From contig CAYXXN010000065.1 of the NCBI GenBank assembly GCA_964469055.1, positions 1 through 14,452 of the forward strand: a DNA stretch of 14,452 nucleotides, given 5' to 3'. Positions 8,512 through 14,452 of this stretch are shown here, piece by piece. Every line of letters starts with the position of its first letter. The first letter of the stretch is position 1. Under the pieces are notes generated by a model. The model had not been told where the DNA came from. It searched no databases and saw nothing but the letters and a program-made list of their open reading frames with translations. A program made the translations under genes and the position numbers. This DNA is from CAYXXN01 sp964469055. GTDB lineage: Bacteria > Acidobacteriota > Thermoanaerobaculia > Multivoradales > JAHEKO01.

Positions 8512-9335
8512 ATCCAGCGGGTCGGCTCGAACTGGTTGGAGAGCACCAACTCGCTTCCCGCGCCGTAGCGCGCGAGCACTTCGCCGATCTCGGCCACGGC
8601 GAGGGAGGGGCGGTTGTTGATGCGGGAGAGGTGGTAGAGGACGACGGTGCGCAGGCGGTCGCAGAAGAGCTCCGGCAGAGCGTCGGCCGCCTGCTGGTTC
8701 GAGAGGTGACCGTGGCGACTCGCCACCCGCTCCTTGAGCGGCCATGGGTAGGGTCCGGTGCGCAGCATCTCGAGGTCGTGGTTGGTCTCGAGCAGGAGAA
8801 CGTCGAGCTCGGCCAGGTGGCCCCAGGCGAGCTGGGTGCGCGAGCCCAGGTCGGCCACCAGACCCACTCGCTTGCCGCCGCCGCTCTCGACGACGACGCC
8901 GATGGGCTCCTGGGCGTCGTGCGGCACGCCGAAGGGGGTGACCGCGAAGGAGCCGATCGCCGTCGGCCGGCTGGAGGAGAGGACCCTGAGCGCCACGCCC
9001 TCCTCGCCGTCGAGCCCGGCGGCCTCGATCGTGCCGCGCGTGGCCCAGATGGGCACCCGCCGGCGGCGGGCGAAGCGCAGGGCGCCCCGTACGTGGTCGT
9101 GGTGCTCGTGGGTGACGACCAGGCCGACGAAGCCGTCGTGGCCGGCGCCGACGCGGGCGAGCCGGCGCTCGATCTCGCGGCAGGAGAAGCCGGCGTCGAG
9201 GAGCAGCCGCTCGCGGCCCGACTCGAGCACCACCGCGTTGCCCGAGCTCCCGGAGCCCAAGACGCAGAGCTTGAGCGGCGCCCGGCCGAGGTCGAGGGCG
9301 AGCTGCACGGCGGGAGCGGGGGACGGCTCGCTCAC
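8499..9335 (-). CDS. YycJ-type metallo-beta-lactamase-fold hydrolase
   Basis: The 278-residue product belongs to the metallo-beta-lactamase fold, closest by eye to the YycJ/WalJ group of predicted nucleases or phosphodiesterases. It begins its core with LKLCVLGSGSSGNAVV (21-36), then has the metal motif HEHHDH (76-81), a further His139 in FGVPHD, Asp162 in VADLG, and the family block RHGHLSN (207-213) with YHLSRINN (234-241). No signal peptide is seen, so it is probably cytoplasmic. The GTG start forms GTGA with the stop of the upstream ATP-grasp gene, which argues for translational coupling; a second GTG nine codons in is an alternative. The substrate is unknown. In Bacillus, YycJ is linked to cell-wall and DNA-repair phenotypes, but nothing here shows which applies. 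Confidence 0.85.
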   Translation of the reverse strand: MSEPSPAPAVQLALDLGRAPLKLCVLGSGSSGNAVVLESGRERLLLDAGFSCREIERRLARVGAGHDGFVGLVVTHEHHDHVRGALRFARRRRVPIWATRGTIEAAGLDGEEGVALRVLSSSRPTAIGSFAVTPFGVPHDAQEPIGVVVESGGGKRVGLVADLGSRTQLAWGHLAELDVLLLETNHDLEMLRTGPYPWPLKERVASRHGHLSNQQAADALPELFCDRLRTVVLYHLSRINNRPSLAVAEIGEVLARYGAGSELVLSNQFEPTRWIEVG

Positions 9336-10357
9336 GTGCCGCCGGCCATCCCGTAGCGTTGCAGGGCCGACTGCACGATGGCGCCGATCAGGTCGTCGTA
9401 GGAGCGGCCCGACTTCTTGGCCGCCATCGCGAGCTCGGCGCTGGCGAGGAGATAAGGATTGGGATTGACCTCGAGGACGTGCAGCTTGCCGTCCGCCGAG
9501 AGCCTGAAATCGACCCGGCCGTAGTCGCGCAGCTGCAGGGCTTGGTAAGCCGAGAGCGCGGCCTTCTGCAACTGCTCCACCGTCTCCTCCGCGAGGTCGT
9601 CGGGGAAGAAGGGCTTGGTCTTGCGATAGGCCTCGGTCCCCTCTTCCCACTTGACCTCGACGCCGGCGATCTTGGGAGTGCCCTCCGGGAGCTGCGAGAG
9701 ATCTAGCTCGACGACCGGCAGCGCCTCCGGCCGCTCCGTGCCCAAGACGCCGACGTAGAGCTCGCGCCCTTCGATGTACTCCTCGATGAGCGCCGCCGAG
9801 TCGAACTCGGCGTGGATGTAGTCGATCCGCTCCATCAGCTCCTTGATCGAGCTGCAGACGGCGCCGAAGTGGATGCCGATCGAGCCGTCCTCGCGCGCCG
9901 GCTTGACGATCACCGGGAACTCGAGGTCGTGCGCATGCTCGGTGCGGCCGCGGAAGGCGGTGGCGAAGTACGGCGTGTGGATGCCGTGGAAGGTCAAGAT
10001 CTTCTTGGCCAGCGCCTTGTCCTGCGCGAGATAGAGACCCTGCGAGCCGGCGCCCGTGAACTTGCGGCCCAGGAGCTCGAGGTAGCCGGCGATGTTGCGA
10101 TCTTGCGTGTCGTCACCGGCGAAGGACTCGACCAGGTTGAAGAGCAGGTCGGCCTCGGCCGACGCCAGCTCCTGCAGGCTCGCCGGCGTGCCGTCGAGGC
10201 GCACGTACACCGGGTTGTGGCCGCAGGCGCGGAGCGCCTCGTAGACCTCGCCGACGTCCTCGAGCGGCGACTGGCGCTTGGGCCGGCCGCCGCCGGGGCG
10301 ACCCTCGTCGTCGGCCCACCAGTAGTCGTAGAGCACGCCGATGCGGAGTTTCGCCAC
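9332..10357 (-). CDS. D-Ala-D-Ala-ligase-like ATP-grasp enzyme
   Basis: The 341-residue protein has the ATP-grasp fold of D-alanine-D-alanine ligases, which join a carboxylate to an amine through an acylphosphate. The N-terminal part reads RIGVLYDYW and later LFNLVESFAGDD (72-83), typical of ligase-like relatives. ATP-binding elements are VIVKPAREDGSIGI (149-162) and EEYIEGREL (192-200). Metal ligands lie in RVDFRL (281-286) and LEVNPNPYL (295-303), giving Asp283, Glu296 and Asn298. The NPNPYL ending and a long N-terminal loop (15-35) differ from true Ddl, so it may act on another substrate. The GTG start follows an AGGAGG ribosome-binding site. The gene sits 11 bases after a metallopeptidase gene and overlaps the next gene by 4 bases. 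Calling it Ddl itself would be over-specific, and no cell-wall genes lie nearby to support it. Confidence 0.85.
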   Translation of the reverse strand: MAKLRIGVLYDYWWADDEGRPGGGRPKRQSPLEDVGEVYEALRACGHNPVYVRLDGTPASLQELASAEADLLFNLVESFAGDDTQDRNIAGYLELLGRKFTGAGSQGLYLAQDKALAKKILTFHGIHTPYFATAFRGRTEHAHDLEFPVIVKPAREDGSIGIHFGAVCSSIKELMERIDYIHAEFDSAALIEEYIEGRELYVGVLGTERPEALPVVELDLSQLPEGTPKIAGVEVKWEEGTEAYRKTKPFFPDDLAEETVEQLQKAALSAYQALQLRDYGRVDFRLSADGKLHVLEVNPNPYLLASAELAMAAKKSGRSYDDLIGAIVQSALQRYGMAGGT

Positions 10358-10363
10358 GCAGGT

Positions 10364-10369
10364 CCTCCT
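10364..10369 (-). promoter_or_regulatory. Strong Shine-Dalgarno deciding the ATP-grasp GTG start
   Basis: AGGAGG on the minus strand lies 6 bases before the GTG at 10355-10357 and just after the stop codon of the metallopeptidase gene. It is the best ribosome-binding site in the window and justifies choosing GTG over the longer in-frame extension, which would run inside the upstream gene. Confidence 0.85.
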
Positions 10370-11385
10370 CAGCCGTGAAACCGGTGTCGCGTTAGGTAGT
10401 TCATCGCCAGCGTCGTGCCGTAGACCGTCAGCTCGACCAGGTGGGCCGGCTCGCGGCTCCGGTCCGCGACCAGGCGCTGGTCGTGGCAGGCCGCGATCAT
10501 CCGGGTGACGAGCGACCGCACGACGGGGCGCCGGACTCCGGTCCAGTAGGTGATCTTGTCGACCAAGGCGGCGCGGTGCTCCTCGACGAGCTCCGCCGCC
10601 GGCCGCACGCCCTTGCGCCGTCGGCTCGGCGGCAGGAAGAGATCGCGCAAGTCGGACTCCACCGCCACCTTCACCGCCGCCCGGCTCTGCCGCACCAGCC
10701 GGCGGTAGAAGTCCTCGACCGTCGAATCCATCTCGTCGACCGTGAGATCGGCCTCGCCGCTGGGCACGAGGGGCTCGGTCTCGCGCAGTCGGCGGGCGAT
10801 GCGGTCCACGTAGCGGAGCTTGCGCATCGCCGGCCAGCCCGCGTACTTGCGCCGCCAGTTCGAGCGCGGCGTCAGCCACACGGCGAAGGTCTCCGCGAAG
10901 TCCTCGTCGGGATGTTTCTGCGCGTACCAGCCCTCGATGTGGCGCACGTGCCTGCGGCTGAAGGGCACGGGCTGGTAGCGATCCGTGTAGCGGCGATGGA
11001 ACGGCCCGAAGAGGCGTCGCCACTCGGGGGTGGCATAGAGACGGTAGGCGTAGTTGAAGGCGTGACCCGCCTCGTGGCGCAGGTACATCAGGATCTCGCG
11101 GCCGCTCTCGAGGTGGTCGGTCACCGCGCGCTCGATGCGTTGCAGCTCCGCCGAGGCGAGGTAGAACGGGATGCCGATCACGGGCTGGCGATCCGGGCAG
11201 CCCCACTCGTCGGTCAGATAGCAGGTCGGACGAAAGCGCGAGTGACCCTTCGCCGCGAGCTCACCGTAGAGCCGCTCGACGAGCGGCTCGATCGGCGATC
11301 CCTGCAGCGTGAGACCGAGGTCGCTGATGCGCTTCCCCAGCAACTCGCTGGCGACGGGCAGTGGCGCAGCGGCGGCCTCGGCCAC
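10369..11385 (-). CDS. Predicted cytoplasmic zinc metallopeptidase
   Basis: The 338-residue protein carries HEAGH (104-108) within MYLRHEAGHAFNYAYRL, the HExxH zinc motif. About 55 residues later comes HPDEDFAETFAVWL (158-171), where Glu165 can be the third zinc ligand. HExxH plus a downstream EDxAE block is the pattern of the family labelled putative zinc-binding metallopeptidase (Peptidase_Mx-like), to which I assign it by memory. The N-terminus shows no signal peptide or membrane segment, and the C-terminal third is rich in Arg and probably helical. The GTG start has no clear ribosome-binding site, so a slightly different start is possible. It ends 11 bases before the ATP-grasp ligase gene; such pairing suggests one enzyme makes and the other cuts related amide or peptide bonds, but no substrate can be named. 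Confidence 0.75.
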   Translation of the reverse strand: MAEAAAAPLPVASELLGKRISDLGLTLQGSPIEPLVERLYGELAAKGHSRFRPTCYLTDEWGCPDRQPVIGIPFYLASAELQRIERAVTDHLESGREILMYLRHEAGHAFNYAYRLYATPEWRRLFGPFHRRYTDRYQPVPFSRRHVRHIEGWYAQKHPDEDFAETFAVWLTPRSNWRRKYAGWPAMRKLRYVDRIARRLRETEPLVPSGEADLTVDEMDSTVEDFYRRLVRQSRAAVKVAVESDLRDLFLPPSRRRKGVRPAAELVEEHRAALVDKITYWTGVRRPVVRSLVTRMIAACHDQRLVADRSREPAHLVELTVYGTTLAMNYLTRHRFHG

Positions 11386-11443
11386 CAGCGGATGCTACCA
11401 GCGAACGCGGTCGCCACGGCGCGGGGCACCCGCGTCTCGCGTC
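11386..11443 (-). other. Short spacer, no clear promoter
   Basis: This 58-base spacer separates the phosphodiesterase-like gene from the metallopeptidase gene. I see no convincing -10/-35 pair, hairpin with T-run, or Shine-Dalgarno next to the GTG at 11385. It is the widest gap in the right-hand gene cluster, so an internal promoter, if any, would sit here. Confidence 0.4.
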
Positions 11444-12205
11444 CTAGAACCGATACGTGCGGTCCTGCTCGATGAACTCGACGCCCGGCAAGTCGAGCGC
11501 CACGACCTCGGCGCGGATCGCCTCGACGCAGGGCGGCTTCAAGTGATGGAGGACGATCGGCAGCCGCCGCTCGAGTTTGTGCAGCTCGCGCGCCAGCGAC
11601 CGCGGCGTCAGGTGCAGCGAGACTTCGGCCAGTCGCTGGCGAGCGTCGTCGAAGCTGGTCTCGACGAACAGGGCGCGCAAGCGCGGCGTCTCGTTGGCGA
11701 GCTCCCAGAAGCGTACCGTCGGGCCGGTGTCGCTCGACCAGAGCACGGCGGAGGCGCCGTCCTCGATCAAGAAGCCGTAGGTGGGCACGACGTGGGTGAC
11801 GGGCACGGGGGTGACCCGTAGGTCGCCGATCTCGACCGGCACCTCGTCGGCGAGCTCGTGGAAGCGTACCGTGGGCAGGAGATTGTGCGGCAGGCGCGCG
11901 AAGTCCGGCCAGAAGGCATTGTTGAAGAGGTGTCGCCGCACGGCGTGCACCGTGGCCGGTGCGGCGTAGATGTCGACCCGCCCCGGGCCCAGGGCGTAGA
12001 TGTTGTCGATGAAGAAGGGCAGCGAGTTGACGTGGTCGATGTGCGAGTGGGTGAGGAGGATCGAGTGGACCTCCGCCTGCCGCGCCACCGGCAAGACCTG
12101 GGCGAGACAGCCGGCGTCGAGCGCGATCCGCCCGTTCAAGAGCAGACAGGTCATCCGGCACTCCGGGCTCTGGCCGCCGTAGCCGCCGAGGACCTCGATC
12201 TCCAC
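11444..12205 (-). CDS. Class II cyclic-nucleotide-phosphodiesterase-like metallo-hydrolase
   Basis: The 253-residue protein is a metallo-beta-lactamase-fold hydrolase resembling class II 3',5'-cyclic-nucleotide phosphodiesterases. It starts with the strand MEIEVLGGYGGQSP, has the metal motif THSHIDHVNSLPFF (52-65), then His138 in PVTHVVPTYGF, Asp159 in WSSDTGPT and VLHHLKP (218-224) near the end. This spacing gives a complete two-metal site. SHIDH followed by a small hydrophobic helix is a feature of that phosphodiesterase group, although tRNase Z-like and other hydrolases share parts of it. The GTG at 12203-12205 was chosen because GGGGAG lies about 8 bases upstream; an in-frame GTG six codons earlier (12223) is possible but has the G-rich stretch touching it. 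It has no signal peptide. It follows the outer-membrane protein gene by 51 bases. Confidence 0.8.
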   Translation of the reverse strand: MEIEVLGGYGGQSPECRMTCLLLNGRIALDAGCLAQVLPVARQAEVHSILLTHSHIDHVNSLPFFIDNIYALGPGRVDIYAAPATVHAVRRHLFNNAFWPDFARLPHNLLPTVRFHELADEVPVEIGDLRVTPVPVTHVVPTYGFLIEDGASAVLWSSDTGPTVRFWELANETPRLRALFVETSFDDARQRLAEVSLHLTPRSLARELHKLERRLPIVLHHLKPPCVEAIRAEVVALDLPGVEFIEQDRTYRF

Positions 12206-12256
12206 CCCGCTATTCTCCCCCACTCCCCGAGCGCGGCCGGGGCGGAGGCTCGAGCC

Positions 12257-14452
12257 TCAGAAGCGGGGCCCGATCCAGAACGAGGTCTCGAAGCCGTCGG
12301 CCGAAGTCTCGAAGTTCCAGCGCTTCGCGAAGTCCCAGTTGAGATCGAGCCCGAAGAGTCGAGCCGTTACCCCATAGCCGAACGCCGCCACGCCGTCCTC
12401 GAGGCGGCTCTCGTCGCTGTCGTAGAAGTCGAAGTCCTGGAGCTCGTCGAACCAGGCCGCCCCCACGTCGAGGAAGAGGACTCCGCGCACGCCGGCGAAG
12501 CGGAACACGGGCGTGCCGAGCTGGTCCAAGAGCGGGAAGCGGTACTCGAGGTTGGTGAAGAAGCCGCGATCCCCGACCAGGGAGCGGAAATCGAAGCCGC
12601 GCAACGTGTCCAAGCCGCCGAAGAAGACCGGCGTCGCGAAGTTGCCGTCGCGCACCGAGCCGAAGGCACGCAGCGCGAGGTTGCTGCGCGCCGTGACCTT
12701 GACGTACTGCCGGAAGTCGAGCTCGACGCTCGAGGTCAGCGTGCCGCTCTCGTCGGTGTCGGGCGCCCAGCTCGCCCCGAGGCGCCAGCGCCGGCCGGAG
12801 ACGGCTCCCCAGGGCGCGAACACCGAGGTGTCACCGACCAGCGCCGCCTGCACGACGGGGAAATCGTCCGTCCGCTCCTCGGAGAGGAGGATCGGCACCA
12901 AGCCCGCCGGGAAGAAGACCGCCAAAGCTTGGTCGATCTCCTCCGGCGTCAGGCCTTCGAGCAGCGGGTCGAGCTGCGGGAAGAGCTGGATCAGATCGTC
13001 GAGGCCGAAGTTCTCGATCGGCACGTTCACGATCAACGGGAAGTTGATGTCCCGGTAGATGTAGCCGACGCCAAACTCCACGCGGTGACCGAAGTTGATC
13101 GGGTAGCTGGCGTTGGCCGTCAGGCCGGTCTGCTGCACGGCGTTGCGCAGGCGCCGCAGATCACCGGTGGCGTCGAAGGTGACGAAGAAGTCCTCGTCGT
13201 CGAAGAGGTGGAGGTACCACTGCCAGCGGCGTGACAGATCGGCGTAGACGACGCTGAAGTTCTGGAAGCTCTCGATCGACTGGAACGCGCCGAGGATGCG
13301 GCGGTCGCCGAGGTAGTCCGAGAAGCTGAAAACGATCTGGCCGACGACGGTCTGGTCGTCCGAGATGCCGACGTAGGTGTCGATGTCCTCGAGGAAGAAG
13401 CGCAGCGGGCGGTAGCTTTCCTTGTTGGCGTCGTCGATGGCAACTTCGATCGCCGGCTCGAAACGCGGCGCCGTCTCGCCGGTCACGGGCTCGGCGTCCG
13501 TCACCGCACCGGCTTCCGAGACCACCTGCGGCTCGGTGATCGGCTCGTCCAAGTCCAGGCGGTAGAGGTCGAAGCGGCCCTTCCAGAAGGCCGCGTACAC
13601 GAGGCTCTCGGGGCCGTCGAGGCCGGCCAGCACGGTGGGCTGGAAGACGATCGAGACGGCGTTGGTGTGCTGCCGCACCTCGCCCGTGGCCAGCTCCAGG
13701 CCGTAGACGTTGTCGGCGCCGCTCCGGTCGGAGGTGAAGTAGAGGGTCCCGCCATCGGGCGAGAAGACGGCATCGGTGTCGTCGCTCTCGCCGCTCGTCA
13801 GCGGGTGACGCTGCTGCGGTTGCGCGAGGTCGATCCGATAGAGCTTGCCGTGACCGCCGACCACCGAGGTCAGCACGAGCGACCCGCCATCCGGCGCGTA
13901 GACCGGGGAGGCATCGAAGATGTCGTCGTCCGTCAACTTCGCGACCTCTCCGCTCTCGACGTCGACCGTGAAGATGTCGAACTGGCCGTCGCGGTACCCG
14001 GAAAACGCCACGCGCCGGCCATCGGGGCTCCAGGCCGGCGCGAACGGCTGGTCCACGCCGTCCACCTCGAGCACGCGATCGATGCCGCCGTGCAGCACGT
14101 CGAGCAGCACCAGGACCCGCCAGGCGCCGCGGCGGGCGAACAGGGCGAGCCGGTTGCCGTCCGGCGAGAAAGCGAGGTCGCGGCCCATCTTGCGGCCCAG
14201 GGTCATCTCCTGGGCCACCAGGTACTCGAAGCGGTCGTCGAAGCCCTTGGTCAGGTTCCGGAGCAGGGTGCGCTCGCGAGCGTCGAGGAGCACCACGTCG
14301 ACGTCGCCCTTGTGGGTGCTGAAAGCCGCCACCAGGTCGCCCGAGGGCGAGGCGGCGGGCGAGGTCAACTGCCCGGCGAAGATCGTCTCGGGCCGGCGGA
14401 AGGGCCGTCCGAAGTCGCCCGGCTCCCCTCCGGCCACCAACTCCGGCAGGAA
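12257..14452 (-). CDS. TolB-like propeller plus Omp85-type outer-membrane barrel protein (5' end missing)
   Basis: The frame is open to the right edge, so the N-terminus, signal peptide and any upstream domain are missing; 731 residues are visible. The first 300 or so hold propeller repeats with SPDG-type turns at about 14340, 14158, 14018, 13886 and 13757, 43 to 61 residues apart, as in WD40-like PD40/TolB propellers. A linker follows, then about 390 residues of alternating amphipathic strands. Near 12600 the sequence GGLDTLRGFDF, followed by NLEYRFPL, is the RGF-type loop-6 signature of Omp85/BamA-family barrels, and the protein ends in the Phe typical of outer-membrane proteins. The propeller would be periplasmic and the barrel in the outer membrane. 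Known relatives with this domain order can carry an N-terminal peptidase-like domain, which cannot be checked here. A hydrophobic, helix-like insert sits in the barrel at 12868-13030. Confidence 0.85.
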   Translation of the reverse strand, partial: FLPELVAGGEPGDFGRPFRRPETIFAGQLTSPAASPSGDLVAAFSTHKGDVDVVLLDARERTLLRNLTKGFDDRFEYLVAQEMTLGRKMGRDLAFSPDGNRLALFARRGAWRVLVLLDVLHGGIDRVLEVDGVDQPFAPAWSPDGRRVAFSGYRDGQFDIFTVDVESGEVAKLTDDDIFDASPVYAPDGGSLVLTSVVGGHGKLYRIDLAQPQQRHPLTSGESDDTDAVFSPDGGTLYFTSDRSGADNVYGLELATGEVRQHTNAVSIVFQPTVLAGLDGPESLVYAAFWKGRFDLYRLDLDEPITEPQVVSEAGAVTDAEPVTGETAPRFEPAIEVAIDDANKESYRPLRFFLEDIDTYVGISDDQTVVGQIVFSFSDYLGDRRILGAFQSIESFQNFSVVYADLSRRWQWYLHLFDDEDFFVTFDATGDLRRLRNAVQQTGLTANASYPINFGHRVEFGVGYIYRDINFPLIVNVPIENFGLDDLIQLFPQLDPLLEGLTPEEIDQALAVFFPAGLVPILLSEERTDDFPVVQAALVGDTSVFAPWGAVSGRRWRLGASWAPDTDESGTLTSSVELDFRQYVKVTARSNLALRAFGSVRDGNFATPVFFGGLDTLRGFDFRSLVGDRGFFTNLEYRFPLLDQLGTPVFRFAGVRGVLFLDVGAAWFDELQDFDFYDSDESRLEDGVAAFGYGVTARLFGLDLNWDFAKRWNFETSADGFETSFWIGPRF

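Noticed and set aside
9332..11206. Ligase frame extended upstream to 624 codons as a possible peptidase-ligase fusion
   Set aside because: The extension is the wrong frame of the metallopeptidase gene and is Arg/Pro-rich. A strong AGGAGG site and GTG at 10357 mark the true start.
11858..13234. 458-codon plus-strand frame opposite the phosphodiesterase and outer-membrane genes
   Set aside because: It crosses the boundary of two well-supported opposite-strand genes and is Glu/Val/Arg-rich without domain features.

Overview
The window comes from a GC-rich bacterial genome. The 16S rRNA fragment (1-877, minus strand), the combination of a PurS-PurL fusion with a separate PurQ, and a TolB-type propeller joined to an Omp85-type barrel would fit an acidobacterium-like Gram-negative organism. 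That placement is inference from memory of family patterns. The outer-membrane barrel shows a diderm envelope more directly. The scaffold is a draft: it breaks inside 16S at the left edge and inside a gene at the right edge, and it carries a 100-N gap at 2909-3008 flanked by identical 55-base ends.

Left part (1-4521, all minus strand, transcription running leftwards): purF, purM and purN, followed directly by an rRNA operon. Its 301-base leader holds two good sigma70-type promoters with perfect TTGACA boxes, a boxA-like antitermination element and several hairpins. The -35 box of the distal promoter covers the purN stop codon. I see no convincing terminator between purN and the rRNA promoters.

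Middle part (4584-8490, plus strand): purSL (purL with two N-terminal PurS-like modules) and purQ, overlapping by 8 bases. They are divergent from purF across a 62-base intergenic region that must hold both promoters. Together PurF, PurN, PurSL/PurQ and PurM cover the steps from PRPP to aminoimidazole ribotide, except the PurD step. No purD, purK/E, purC, purB or purH lies in the window.

Right part (8499-14452, all minus strand): a compact probable operon. In transcription order it encodes a propeller plus Omp85-barrel outer-membrane protein (5' end outside the window), a class II cyclic-nucleotide-phosphodiesterase-like metallo-beta-lactamase-fold enzyme, a predicted cytoplasmic zinc metallopeptidase, a D-Ala-D-Ala-ligase-like ATP-grasp enzyme, and a YycJ-type metallo-beta-lactamase-fold hydrolase. 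The last three are packed with an 11-base gap and then a 4-base GTGA overlap, suggesting coupled translation. Its last gene converges on purQ with 8 bases between the stop codons.

The purine genes and rRNA are ordinary housekeeping functions in a somewhat unusual layout. The least understood part is the ligase/peptidase/hydrolase module behind the outer-membrane protein. No CRISPR array, insertion sequence, tRNA, phage gene or defence system is visible.
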